The notes beneath the pieces are model-generated. The model made no database searches and had not been told where the DNA came from. It saw only the letters and a program-made list of their open reading frames with translations. Positions 24,591 to 35,604 of a DNA stretch of 64,000 bases are shown one piece after another. This DNA comes from Datisca glomerata (lineage: Eukaryota > Streptophyta > Magnoliopsida > Cucurbitales > Datiscaceae): positions 124,001 to 188,000 of the forward strand of contig QANY01005856.1 of assembly GCA_003255025.1 (NCBI GenBank), in the 5' to 3' direction. The first letter of the stretch is position 1; the number at the start of each line of letters is the position of its first letter. The position numbers and the translations under genes are program-made.

Positions 24591-26279
24591 GGAAATTTCT
24601 TAATGTTACTCACCTATGTGAGTGTGAAAGTGGTGCTTCCATGGAAATTATAGGCTACATTCTCTAAATACTCATGAAACCAAGCGTTGTTCAAAGTCAA
24701 AATGAACACAATGTGAGAAACAACAATGGTCAATGAAGAACTGTATAAACTCTATTTTCTTGGTTTACACAAACGGGTGAACAAATCAAGATATCATGTT
24801 CATTAATTAACTGTTAAGTTTGATATATTTTTTCTCTAGGGAAGGTTTAATGCCAAAAGCTACTTATTCTCAATCAATTACTATCACATGTAATCGCACA
24901 AATATTTGCTTTGTTCTTTACATGATTAAGAACATCAATTTTTATCTCATGTGAGGGATTGTAAAAAAAATTGAATGAAACATTATTTATGTTTTTGAAC
25001 CATTTGAAATGTTATAATATTGACGTCTTTTCATTTTCAAATTGACATTAGTTCAAAAATTACAATGACTATTCGAAGGGTCACAAATCAAACTATATTT
25101 TTTTATTTGCGTTTCCAGAATTGATGAAAACTTTATGTTTCTCCCTCTTTTCACATTTTCCATATTCACTCATGTGTTTTTCATTACCAATCATAGTTGT
25201 ATTTACTAGTTCTTATCGATTGAAGTACAACTTCTATAAAAATAAAAATTCATTATATTTTAGAAGATTACTCATCACTTTATGCACTATGGAGTAAAGT
25301 TCTCGAAATTGGTTCTCAAACACAATACTAGCAAGATAATGAATTTTTATGGGTCGTTTGGTACGGGTTAAGTAAGAATATTGAAAAAGTTAAGTTGCTG
25401 GAAAAGTTTAAGTGATAAAATTAGATAACAACATATTAAGATTATCATATCCGATAACACGTGGTTAAGTGAAAAAAGTTATTTAAAAGTATAATTTCCT
25501 TGTCTAGTACGTAGGATATTTGGGTAAAGTTGTGTGGAAAAGTTTAATAAAGTTTTTGAAAACGTTATATAAATTATATTAAAGTAATAAAATTATTTAT
25601 TATTTACAATTTCTTTTTTTATCAATTTTTAATTCGTGTCGANAAAATAATTTTTTTTACTTATACCACAAATAAATTCAATGACAAATTATTTAAAATT
25701 ACATAGCAAATTTATATACAGATTCTTTATTAGAAATTACTAAAAAAAATTTAATAATTCATGTCGTGTTTGATTTTCTTTGATAAAAATAAATATAAAA
25801 ATAATCATCATTTATAATAACACATTAAAATATTTAATAATACATAACAATTTTTTCATTACATACATTTTTCTATAGTAGATATGCATACAATGGTTAT
25901 CAATATCTTTCTACTCCGACAGAAATAAACAATCCAGTTATATTCTTCTTTACAAATTTAGTATTTTTAAATATGATAGTTCATGAATAATATTTATTTA
26001 GGGAAAAAAATAATTTTAATTTTAAAAAAATATTTGATATTATTAATTTGTATTCTAATCATTTAGATTTTATAATTTCTATATATGAAGAGGTTATTTA
26101 TCATTAATTCAAATTTAATATTTTATTTCATTCATTTTAATAAACGTGCATATTCTAGAAACTATTTTACAAAAAAAATCTAAATATGCAATATCAAGAC
26201 CGTTTCAATTCTACCAAGGTCAAACTATTTTACAAAACTTTCGTAAAGTTTTTATTTTAAAAAAAAATAAAATTGATAC
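24591..26279. other. AT-rich intergenic DNA
   Basis: There is no gene. GGGTCGTTTGGTACGGG near 25353 looks like a single MITE terminus without a visible partner. An unresolved base (N) lies at 25643. Confidence 0.5.
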
Positions 26280-26708
26280 AGGGTGGCCATGATAGCTCTG
26301 GAGTCTTGTTCTGCTCCTACAATCTGGACTTGAACTTTCAATCTCTGAGACAGAGTTGGGTCTGAAAGTTAAATATTAAAGTCAGGGGCAATAGTCAGAA
26401 TGAAAGTGCCATTACTGAGGTTGGTGAGAATGGAGCCAATCGACGCATTACTGTAGGATGTGAAGGTGGTGTCTAGGAGAGCAATCCGAGCAGTAGTGGC
26501 AATCCCTTTTTCTGCCATGGACGATCAAGGCAAGTCGGACAGCACCAACATGTAGGTGTGTGTAGCATTGTGTCTGCCAACCATTAAGCAGCTCTTGAGG
26601 GATCTCAAGAGTAACATACTGTTTTGCAGTGGTCGCTTGGAGACCACATTGGTCTAATTTTATGGTTTGCACAATTTCCTTCACATGAGGTCTGTGAGTA
26701 GATATCAA
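26280..26708 (-). pseudogene. Endogenous pararetrovirus movement-protein N-terminal part
   Basis: In these viruses the movement protein enlarges plasmodesmata for cell-to-cell spread. A frame at 26448-26708 contains ELLNGWQTQCYTHLHVGAVR and then LALIVHGRK, a well-conserved stretch of caulimovirid movement proteins. The first codon of the open frame is TTG, not ATG. The frame breaks near 26448 and homology ends about 26280, where viral sequence stops. Its place after the primer-binding site is as expected for the start of the next genome unit. Confidence 0.7.
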
Positions 26709-26958
26709 AGTTCTGATACTAGGAAGAACATAGTTTGACTGATGATAAAGGCTGTATGGACTAAGAAGTGATAATTCTGTTTCTTGAATTTTGTTTCTTA
26801 TTTACAATAGTTCGACGCACAGAAGGAGGAAGATCTTGAGGAGAGAAGGAAGAGGAAAGACGAACATGTTCAAGGTTTGTGGAGTCACTCATTTTTCTCT
26901 TGGGTTCTCCTTACTGTCCTATTTCTTTATAATAGATTACCATGCGCTGTAAAAGTAT

Positions 26959-26971
26959 GGCTCTGATACCA
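26959..26971 (-). promoter_or_regulatory. Pararetroviral primer-binding site (tRNA-Met)
   Basis: The minus strand reads TGGTATCAGAGCC, complementary to the 3' end of initiator tRNA-Met, the primer used by Caulimoviridae. It lies in the presumed leader between the TATA box (27337-27346) and the movement-protein start. Confidence 0.85.
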
Positions 26972-27294
26972 AGATGGGTATTCAGCTATACGATTCTCAG
27001 CTGATCAGTCTAATGCATACTTTCAATATCCAGGTAAGGCTCAACCATCATCTTAGGGAGCCGCTGTTAGGACCTATGAAAGTATTCATCGAACTAAAAT
27101 AACTCAGAGTAGCATAGTAGAATATCTTCTCAGATCATAGTCTGATTCTTTTCTAATACACAGGATCCCTCTGTCAAGGGAAAGTGTAGAGCATACTTGA
27201 ATCTCGGCAGCCAGAAGTAGACTATTATAAGAGTAAGGTAGCAAGGAGAAGAAGAAGAACTTAGAAAGTCATGAGAGAAAAACACTTGTATATC

Positions 27295-27300
27295 TTTATT
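27295..27300 (-). terminator. Pararetroviral polyadenylation signal AATAAA
   Basis: AATAAA on the minus strand lies about 40 bp downstream of the TATA box. Pararetroviruses keep the signal just after the transcription start so that it acts after one full circle. Position and sequence fit; its use is inferred. Confidence 0.5.
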
Positions 27301-27336
27301 CTGAAAACCTTCTGATTACAAAGAAACGAAAACCTT

Positions 27337-27346
27337 CCTTATATAG
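27337..27346 (-). promoter_or_regulatory. Pararetroviral promoter TATA box
   Basis: The minus strand reads CTATATAAGG followed by AAGG, very like the TATA region of known caulimovirid full-length-transcript promoters. It lies between the downstream frame and the primer-binding site, where that promoter is expected. Confidence 0.7.
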
Positions 27347-27725
27347 AGATGGAGGGGGAATACAGACAATTAGTAGCTACAGACCTAAACAATGTACAGT
27401 AACGATAGTTATTATCAAAAACAAAAACTAAAAGCAAATAGTCTAAAGTAATGACTTTTACAAATAGTCTAAAGTAACGATTATTACAAAAGACGAAAAC
27501 ATAAAAGATGACAGGAAAGATAAAGCTATTATTATTACAACATGAAATAGATTAGTGGAAGACATGTGGCAACACTACCAATTACTTTTGGAAATAGGCT
27601 CATGATCAGACCCTAAGTTGGCATAGTCTCCATCATACGGTATGTCCTGAAAATATGAGGAGCTGAAGTCATCAAGATCGTGAGGGTCATTTGGTTCAGA
27701 TGATGGCACAGATAGTTGGCTGAGC

Positions 27726-28376
27726 TTAGGGGAAAATAGTCAGGTTGGAATTGGGTGTCCAGTTGATAGGGATCTTGAGACTCAAATGGATATGGATCTG
27801 AAGGGTGAGAAGATGATAAACCACTGAAGATGAATAGCGTTGGTACTCATGTAAAGCTGAGGAGGAAGCTCTAGAGGAAGCTTGTGGACTAGAAGGGAAT
27901 GGCCCAAGGGGAAAACCATTATAGTTCATGTGGGTGGTGGATTCATTGAGACGTGTTAAGGTTCGACCCAATTGATCCATGAACCATTTTTCATATTTGG
28001 GCCAAGTAGGAGAGGATTGCCAAAAATTAACATAGTTACGCATACACAGGGTTCCATCAACATAATGATCTTGTTCACGGTGGAGAGTGTAAAAAAAGAA
28101 AAAAGTATGTCTCTGTTTTCGAGGAGCTGTCCATATATTGTATTCGGTGAGAATATTGTGAAGCTGGCTTCGCCAGTACGGAACTAGAGCAAAAAGTTGA
28201 AGAAGAGTCACAAGGTGCGTATGGGTATTAGCAGCATCACAAATATACTGGTAAATACGATATGGAGGAAATCTGATAGCACAGTAATGAAGGGAAGAAA
28301 GAGTCCAAAGATACCGCATGAGTTCTTCTGGTATGGCACCTTTAATGAGAGGGACTCTAGTATAAGGGATTGTCAT
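27726..28376 (-). CDS. Endogenous pararetrovirus downstream frame, unknown function
   Basis: This 216-residue frame starts at an ATG (28374-28376) after the RNase H region and ends before the promoter region. It is rich in Leu, Tyr and His in the first 130 residues (for example MRYLWTLSSLHYCAIRFPPY) and Ser/Pro-rich towards the C-terminus. I recognise no domain. Florendovirus-like genomes are reported to have a second frame of unknown function here, which this may represent. It is the only viral frame without an obvious internal break. Completeness at the N-terminus is not certain. Confidence 0.55.
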   Translation of the reverse strand: MTIPYTRVPLIKGAIPEELMRYLWTLSSLHYCAIRFPPYRIYQYICDAANTHTHLVTLLQLFALVPYWRSQLHNILTEYNIWTAPRKQRHTFFFFYTLHREQDHYVDGTLCMRNYVNFWQSSPTWPKYEKWFMDQLGRTLTRLNESTTHMNYNGFPLGPFPSSPQASSRASSSALHEYQRYSSSVVYHLLTLQIHIHLSLKIPINWTPNSNLTIFP

Positions 28377-28464
28377 ATCAAAATGGTCTGGGAAATTGTA
28401 TATTTGGGTTTTTACAAATAATAGATAGAGCTAGTAAAACAGAGTTTTGTGGCAAGATTGTTGA

Positions 28465-28948
28465 TCATAGTGGGACTATCAGGTGTAGGACATGGAGGGA
28501 AAATGGTAGTATGCGTGTTGATCGGCATAGTGGGATTGGAGTGAGGATCAGAAAGAGTAAGGGTCTGAACAAAAGAGGAGTTGTCTTTCTGAGGTCAGGA
28601 GAGATAATCAGCAAATGTATTCTGATGTCCTTTGAGATGACGAACTGAGAATTTATAGCGTGAGAACCAGTCTTTCCACCAGAGGAGTTGTTTATCAGGA
28701 AGAATTTTCCTTTCTGGATCAAGCATCTTGGGGAATGACGTGTTGTCCATCTCGACAGTAAATTCATACGGGTTGAGATAAAAGCTGAATTTTTCAATCC
28801 CTTATTTTACTGCTAGGATCTCTTTATAGGTGGCATGATAATGCTTCTCAGAGTCTTTAAATTGTCCACTAGCATGCCCACAATAAAAAAATTTGCCCTT
28901 ATCTTCTTCAATGAGGATGGCCCCCCAATGGTCATCACTGGCATCCGT
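28465..28948 (-). pseudogene. Endogenous pararetrovirus RNase H region
   Basis: RNase H would remove RNA from the RNA:DNA hybrid during replication. Short stretches typical of the domain are readable on the minus strand near 28900-28840 (CGHASGQF) and near 28690-28620 (KDWFSRYKFSV, then NTFADYLS). They lie in a frame broken by stops. The region directly follows reverse transcriptase, as in all Caulimoviridae. Confidence 0.7.
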
Positions 28949-29685
28949 CTATAGGATACGCAATCCTGCGTCAGGAATATTTAATGGATAAGGATTTTGG
29001 GCAAGGTCTTTAAGGGCTTGGATCGCCTTAGTCTGGGCAGGGCCCCAAGATGAGGGATTCTTTTTGAGAAGTTTGGATAAGTGGCTGGTATAGGTGGCTA
29101 CATGAGTGATGAAATCTCTGAGATAATTAATGATGCCAAGGAACTGTTGGATTTGTTTGACTGTTAAATCAGTATTTGGAAATTTGAGTAATTCGATAGC
29201 AATATGAGGACCTGGTTGGAATCTGCCATCTTTAAAGATCATACTAATAAATTCAATATGAGTAGCACCAATTTTGGCCTTCTTGGCGGAGAGCATAATC
29301 ACGTAATGTTTAATGAGATCAATAAACTGGGATAATAAGAATTGATGAGAAGGTGAATCTTCGGAGAAGAGTAGAATGTCATCAATGTAAACCAAGGCAC
29401 TGTGCAAAATGGACTCAAACATTTGGGTCATGGCCTTTGGAAGAACGAAGGTGCTACTTTCAGGCAAAATGGCATGACGGTCCACTGGTACTGGGCATTC
29501 GGTATACAGAAAGCAGTCTTATACCGGTCCTCAAGATGAATGTCTAACTGCCAAAACTCAGCTTTAAGGTCAAACTTGGAGAGTATCTTGACCCGTTTGA
29601 GATGGACAGATAAAGTATTGAGTTTTGGAATAGGAAACTTATCATCTTGGAGAAACAGGTTGAGAGGTTTATAGTCTATCACCAA
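28949..29685 (-). pseudogene. Endogenous pararetrovirus reverse transcriptase
   Basis: The polymerase would copy the viral pregenomic RNA to DNA. An N-terminal frame at 29428-29685 holds VIDYKPLN and FDLKAEFWQL. A second frame at 28949-29485 holds the catalytic motif YIDDILLFS at about 29363-29389, then FLGIINYLRDFI of the thumb and connection. The two overlap in different frames, so a frameshift near 29430-29485 splits the enzyme. The YIDD catalytic motif itself is intact. Confidence 0.85.
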
Positions 29686-30254
29686 CCTCTTTTTCCCACG
29701 TTTGAGTTCAGCTCGTTTTTCAACATAAAAGGCCTAACAGGCCCATTCAGATTTTGTGGGCTCAATAAGACCTTACTGGAGAAGAGGCATCTCTTCTCGG
29801 ACCAACGCAAGATCATCAGGATTCATGCTAGGATGAGTGGCCTTGGTAGGATTGAGGTCTTCATTGCGTTTGAACGGAAGCCGAATAAAAATGTGGGATT
29901 TTTCTAAAGAGGGAAAGCATGGAAAAACTAGTCATGCCTATCAGCACAGTAAGGAAAAATCTGGTCACGGAGATATGTATAAGCAGGAGGAACTTGTTGG
30001 AGCTCCAGGAGACTGGCAACAAGAGTATAAGCATGGAAGAAACTTTTACACTGGATTCCAGTGGATAAAATCTGGAGTTTCTTGGTGCGGGAGATTACAT
30101 CAAAACCAATTAATATATCTTTGTTTGGAAGATCACTGCCTAACACCTTGATCCAGAGAATGCAGTTTGGGAAAATTGAAGACCAATACGTCTCTTTGTA
30201 ATCCACTCAATTTTGAATAAACTGCCATTAGTAATAGAAAAATATTGATTATAA

Positions 30255-30335
30255 AGAACTCAATCTTCAAGAGGTAGATTGCATAGTTTCATAACTGTTC
30301 AGCAAATGCCAGTATCTAAAAATCCAATGGCTGGA
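30255..30335 (-). pseudogene. Endogenous pararetrovirus aspartic protease active-site segment
   Basis: The minus-strand frame reads IGFLDTGIC and meets a stop directly afterwards (near 30299). DTG in that setting is the active-site signature of a retropepsin-like protease, which lies between coat protein and reverse transcriptase in this family. Only this segment is recognisable. Confidence 0.55.
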
Positions 30336-30404
30336 ATAGCTTTGGCAAATTTATCTGCAAGAAGCCAGATTTCAATATGTGCTTTGATGGATACAGCCTT
30401 CTCT

Positions 30405-31386
30405 TTAGAAGACCCCAAGAGATCCCAAGCAAAGGATGGGAGGAGCATTATCCGATGTGTCATCGTCTGAGGAGGTGGTGTACTTGGATGAACAGTTGGC
30501 CGCGTCGGAGGAGTATGGCATGACATATTGAATGTCTTCATTGCGGTTAGCTTGTTCTTCCACAGCAGATTCAATATCTTCATCGTCTCGGAGGAGAAGC
30601 ACTGTTTGTAGATGTTGCAGCATCTGAATATCTCGTTTGGTTTTACGAGGGTAATTTTTTGTAAAATATCCTTTTTGACCACAGATGTAACATTTATCTG
30701 ACTTGCGGGATGAAGGATGTCTTTTCTTGAAATACCGAACAAAAGGCTTAGTACGAGAGTGATGTCGTAAACCCTTTTTACGAGATGAAAATCGGTGGGG
30801 GTTTCCCCGTTTGTCTCGTTTGTTATCCTTGGAACAGGAACAATCCTTTTGAGCATGGCATTTGATTTGGAGATAGGATTTGGTACATGCCGATCGAAGT
30901 TTAGATTCCCCTTTGAGCATCCCTTTAAAAAACTTTTGTTGTTCACATAGTTTATCAAGAGTGGCCAATGCAAGCTGATAGATCTCACCAAGGGAAATGT
31001 CCGTCATATCCACGGCGAAGGGCATTACTTGTATGATGTAGTTCAGGTTGCAATTCTTCAGGAAGAGAGGCAATGAACGTGTGCCGGAGGTTGACATCAT
31101 TAGCTCCATTCAGCGTATAATACTTGTCAGACATACGTTGGAAATGTTTTTGTAAATCACGGCGTTCTAACGAACAACATTTCATTTCAAAAAAGTCTTG
31201 ACAACTTCGTTTATCAATGAGTTGGAAATCCCCAATGAATTTTTTATGTAACATTCCCAAAAGAGTGCCAGCATCAGGGTTACGGGCTGCAGTAAGCCGT
31301 TGATAAGGACTAAGACTTTGAAACCATTCTCTTAAAATCCCTTCGAATCGAGATAAAAACTCAGAGAAGACATCTTCGAGGGCCAC
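30405..31386 (-). pseudogene. Endogenous pararetrovirus coat protein with defective zinc finger
   Basis: Two overlapping frames (30985-31386 and 30405-31109) together cover a coat-protein-like region. The first contains FEGILREWFQSL and SCQDFFEMKCCSLERRDLQ. The second is Lys/Arg-rich and then has the nucleic-acid-binding finger CYICGQKGYFTKNYP. The canonical form is C-x2-C-x4-H-x4-C; here His and the last Cys are both Tyr, so it would not bind zinc. An acidic Ser/Asp-rich tail follows. The change of frame marks a frameshift near 31000-31100. Confidence 0.75.
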
Positions 31387-31921
31387 ATCTGGTTTAGGCA
31401 GTTGTAAGTCAATTCAAGCACCAAATTCATGAAGACGATCAAGCCATTTATTTGGAGGAAGATCGTCAAAAGTAAACCATGGGCCAATCGTTGGTTTATT
31501 ATATATGTTCCTCGAGTCTTGGGAATGTATGAGAGGAAGAAGATCATCGACAGAGGGTTCTTCCTCATCAATATCAATAAGTTGGACCATGGCAATAGTA
31601 GAAATATCAGCTTGGCATGCTTCAGAAGGAAGACTAGAGGTATCATCAGTGCTGGAGGTATCAGTTTCGGAAATAGAACTAGAGACTTTGTAACACCTGG
31701 ATTCTCGGAGCAGGGTCCAGAAGAGCCTTTAATTTTTTAGATGGAGAAAGATGTAGGACTGATAGAGCAGATGGTTTCGTCGTATAGGAAGTTGAGGCCA
31801 AGGGAGTGTGATGGATCTGAACACCAGGATGGATCGAAGAAAGAGGAGCAGGCTGCACTAAAGGAGCTGTCATCGTCCTCTTAAGGAACCGCTTAGTGAT
31901 ATTAAAAGTGATATTGCTCAA
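31332..31921 (-). pseudogene. Endogenous pararetrovirus movement-protein tail and linker to coat protein
   Basis: An 80-residue frame at 31679-31921 starts SNITFNITKRFLKRT and is rich in Pro and Ser. Further decayed coding sequence continues at 31332-31646. The position just upstream of coat protein suggests the end of the movement protein and a linker, but similarity is weak and the assignment is by position. The rest of the movement protein is missing upstream. Confidence 0.45.
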
Positions 31922-31978
31922 AGTTCTGGGCCCTCAATCATCCATTGGGTTAGCCCTCAATCGTCCTCTTAAAGAACC

Positions 31979-32470
31979 GCTGTTAGGATCTATGAAAATA
32001 TTCATCAAACTAAAACAACTCAAAGAACATAGTAGATATGGCTGAGGGTGGTAAGAATAGAGTCAATCAACGCATTATTATAGGATGTGAAAATGATGTC
32101 TAGAAGAATAATCCGAACAATAGCATGTTCTTTGAAGGCCACATTTAGTTTAAACAATTGTAAATCAATCCAAGCACTAAATTCATAAAGACAATCACAC
32201 CATTTATTTAGAGAAATATTATCAAAAATAAACCCAAGGCCAATCATTGATTTTTATATTGATTTCTCAAGCCTTAAAAATATATAAGATGAAGAAGATC
32301 ATCAACAAAAAGTTATTCCTCATTAATATCACCAAATTAGATCATAATAATTATAGAAATATCAGCTTGATATGTTTCAAAAAAAAAGACTACAAAAATT
32401 ATTTTGAAAAATATATAAATTATTGTAAAATAAGAAAATTATTTGATAAAATAATATTTTATATAAAAGT
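31979..32470 (-). pseudogene. Scrambled second copy of pararetroviral fragments
   Basis: Three blocks from different parts of the same virus are joined. 31979-32030 resembles the leader near 27064. 32040-32125 resembles the movement-protein start near 26410-26500. 32130-32470 resembles 31375-31700. Compared with those copies nearly all differences are transitions, mostly G to A on the plus strand. No frame survives. Confidence 0.7.
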
Positions 32471-32969
32471 AACAAGAAATACATAACATTATTATTTTAT
32501 AAGACTAAATAATTTTATCATAATAAATAAAAATAAATTTTTAACAAATGTTAAAAAATAAATTTATCGAAAAAAATCGGAAACAAACTGTCACCTCAAA
32601 ATTTCTGATTACGTTCACTTATGCCACTGATAACAAGAAAATTTTCAAAAGTAGCCCTTGCGAGAATACTAGTCGAATTCCAAACAATACAAGTCCTTTA
32701 TATCTAAAGAGACGCAAATGCACTTTACCATTTTCATCCATTTACTTCATTCACTCGAAACACGTAAGTTTCAAATGTCACCTAACTTTCTGGACTCACA
32801 CGACAGCAAGGCTTATGGGGAATGGGGAATGGAGAATGAGAACAAACCATATTTAGGTAATTTTGAAATAGAAATATTCAACTACATCGTGAAATTACAT
32901 AGGAGATGTCATTGAAAAACTTCAAATCAGATCTAGAGACAATATCCAAAAATGCACATAAGTAAAACC
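32471..32969. other. Intergenic DNA downstream of histone H4
   Basis: The left part is AT-rich and the rest is unremarkable. The histone 3' UTR would lie in about 32750-32969. I see no gene. Confidence 0.5.
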
Positions 32970-33284
<315 letters not shown>

Positions 33285-33376
33285 TCACAGAAATCTAAGA
33301 GAGAGAAACTTGCTGTTAAGCGATAGAGCGAAGATGAAATAATTCGATTTAATGGAGTAAAGAAGGTGCTATGAGT

Positions 33377-33384
33377 ATTTATAA
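33377..33384 (-). promoter_or_regulatory. TATA box of histone H4
   Basis: The minus strand reads TATAAATA, 93 bp upstream of the ATG. This places the transcription start near 33345-33352 and gives a 5' UTR of about 65-70 bp. Confidence 0.75.
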
Positions 33385-33453
33385 TGGGGTCATTTTTTGG
33401 ATTGGGGACTTTAAAGTTAAGCGCGGGGTTTATCATATTCGCTGGATTTGGTA

Positions 33454-33516
33454 CTTATCGACGGCTAGAAATCACGATCCGTGGGTATTCTATAGTAGAC
33501 AGTAGCCGTCGATAAG
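33454..33516. promoter_or_regulatory. Histone H4 upstream element: octamer-like site inside a 14 bp inverted repeat
   Basis: 33476-33483 reads CACGGATC on the minus strand, one base from the plant histone octamer CGCGGATC that drives S-phase expression. It lies between perfect inverted copies of CTTATCGACGGCTA (33454-33467 and 33503-33516). The TCGACG core occurs again just beyond, near 33523. The octamer role follows from known histone promoters. The inverted repeat has no function known to me. Confidence 0.6.
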
Positions 33517-33767
33517 GTTTCAATCGACGATTCTTAAGTTATTGGAATGTGTAAGAGAGGATTGTGCTTTTTAATGAAAAGTTTAGATGATTTTCATTTG
33601 GCGGTCGAAAATTAGGCCCGGTTTGAAAATTTTGGTGCTCATTTTCTCACCCCTCATAGCCGCGCACCGCGCAGCACTGAAATATTTTTTGGCGAAAAAA
33701 ATCTAATTAAAATCTTTGTTAAAAAATGTTTTTCATTCGTTTAGTTTAAATTACGAAAATAATTTAG

Positions 33768-34080
33768 GAATCGTTTAGGTCCTGGAATTTAGAATAAGAA
33801 TCTCAATTCAATTCCTTACAATTTAATTTTTAATAAAATATTATTGTTATGTTTGTTTTGCATATCATTCTATGAAATTATGATTCGTAATTTAATATTA
33901 TTATGTTTGTTATAAGTTAAATTTTATTTTTGTAATTTTTTATAAATAACAAGAAGTTAGTTAAATCTCTTTAAAGTTATATTACGCAAAATAATATTTT
34001 GATGTTTAATTTTAATATTATTTTTAATCATATTTTATTAATATTTAAATAAATTAATAATGCTGAACTAAACGTTCTTA
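33768..34080. mobile_element. Probable small MITE
   Basis: TTAGGAATCGTTTAGGTCC at the left and GCTGAACTAAACGTTCTTAA at the right form imperfect inverted ends about 310 bp apart, each at a TTA/TAA. The interior is AT-rich and non-coding. This suggests a PIF/Harbinger-type MITE, but the terminal match is short. Confidence 0.4.
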
Positions 34081-34114
34081 AAGTTGAGAGAGGGATCTCT
34101 CACATTACAAATTT

Positions 34115-35440
34115 GGTACCGAACTGAACCGAAAATGGTCAGTTATTTAATATATCTCGGTTTGGTTCGGTTCGAATCCATATGTAAAACGACGTCGTTT
34201 TATACTCTAGTATTGTTTATCTCATATACTCTTCAATACATCGTCGTTTTGAGTCTTTAACACCATATATAAGCTGAAGACTCTAATTTCGCTCGAGCCT
34301 AAGACTCTAATTTTTTAGGGTTTTGGTCTGAGACTCTGATTTGTCACTAAATCCCTGAAGCTCTCCAAGCAATCCTTCGCGAATTCCACCATTCTCTCAT
34401 CTGTGTGCTCTAATTTACGTTTGATTTAAGTTTAGATATGTAGTGTTTGACTATAGATCCGTTGCTTTCAGATTTGTGTTTGAACTGCTGCTCATGTTTT
34501 TTGCTTTCAGATATGTGTTTGACTGTATTGTATTATGATTTATGTTTGTTATGTTACAAAACTCTTGTATTATGAATTTTTGTTCTAAGTTCTATGTTTT
34601 AGATATGTAAATCTCTTTTGTCCTACTAATAGTTTCTTGTTATTTTATTTATCTCATTCAATTACTGGATGTCAAATGCTGATGCAGAAGTTACTGAAAA
34701 TTTTGGAGTTAAAGACTCAAAACCTCCAAAGCGTAATTCAAGTAAAAGAAAATCTAACCAAGAGCCTTCTAATGCTGGAGTTCATTGGCTCCAAAAATAG
34801 TTGAAGTTCATATTTGTGCAAAAAAATGGATCATGAGTAAATCGGTGAATATTATTAACCTCAACGAGACAATTCAAGAATCTATTGAACTTGATGAAGG
34901 TAACTTTCAACTTAGTCCTTGAATTACATTTTATTTTTACAAAACATTTAGTATTCTACAAGTTTATATTTTTTTCATGCTTTTTTTTAATAGAGTGCTG
35001 CAAGTCTGGGATTATTACGGTGACGGTGTGATATTGGTAGTGGAGATTGAAGAATGAAGAACGAAGAACTTTATATTTTTCTTATCATGTTGTTATGTTA
35101 AAATAAGACATGTTGTTATGTTCAAAATAGAATAATATGTCTTACTTCTTATCTTATGTTTAAATGTTGTTTTGCTTATATGTTGCATAGTATGATTTGT
35201 GAGAAATTTGAGATATGAAAGTGACTAGACATGAATTTTATTTTATGTTTAAATGTCCAATATGATTCCTGATAAGTTTGATGTTTTTTTTAGGTGAGTA
35301 GACATGAAAGTTTCAGGTTTAAGAATGAAAATACACTTAAAAATGTACAGAAATACGAGCCGAACCGGTGAACCGAACCATGACTTTTGATTTGATTTGA
35401 TTTTTACTTAATAACTGACCGAACTGAACCATGAATACTC
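34115..35440. mobile_element. Possible hAT-like transposon remnant with inverted subterminal ACCGAAC repeats
   Basis: Clusters of ACCGAACTGAACC and GGTTCGGTTCG lie at about 34118-34180 and, inverted, at about 35356-35440, both next to a 'gtcagttattt'-like stretch. Between them, near 34670-34800, is a short coding-like segment rich in Lys and Ser (KPPKRNSSKRKSN), like the start of BED-finger hAT proteins, ending at a stop. There is no transposase core. The identity is tentative. Confidence 0.35.
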
Positions 35441-35577
35441 TTAGCATCCAGATACATCCCGATCTGAGAGGGATTCAAATATCCTTAAATAGATGGTATC
35501 TTAACATTGTTGAAATTTATAAGACTACTGTAAATTGAATACCAAATAAAGATATCACTGAAATACCCTAGGATTCA

Positions 35578-35604
35578 GGTATAAGGCAAAATATGCCTTA
35601 TACC
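35578..35604. repeat. Perfect hairpin, 11 bp arms, next to a MITE-like terminus
   Basis: GGTATAAGGCA and TGCCTTATACC flank a 5-base loop. The right arm continues into ACCAAACGCCCCTTAA, which looks like the terminal inverted repeat of a DNA element. Its partner was not found. Confidence 0.55.

Larger units (their letters stand above)
26280..32470 (-). mobile_element. Endogenous pararetrovirus (Caulimoviridae, florendovirus-like), circularly permuted and decayed
   Basis: Reading down the minus strand, the order is movement-protein tail, coat protein with zinc finger, aspartic protease, reverse transcriptase, RNase H and a separate downstream frame. A non-coding region with TATA box, polyadenylation signal and tRNA-Met primer site follows, and then a second movement-protein start. 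No integrase is present, which separates it from gypsy elements. Starting and ending in the middle of the circular map indicates integration of more than one genome length or of a concatemer. The separate frame after RNase H fits the two-frame layout reported for florendoviruses, but I cannot confirm the genus. All parts carry stops or frameshifts. The edge at 31979-32470 is a scrambled, more mutated second fragment. Confidence 0.85.

Noticed and set aside
25353..25610. A complete MITE starting GGGTCGTTTGGTACGGG
   Set aside because: Only one terminus could be seen; no inverted partner or target duplication was found.
28197..28648. Plus-strand frames across the pararetroviral region
   Set aside because: They are antisense to the viral frames and contain no recognisable motif.
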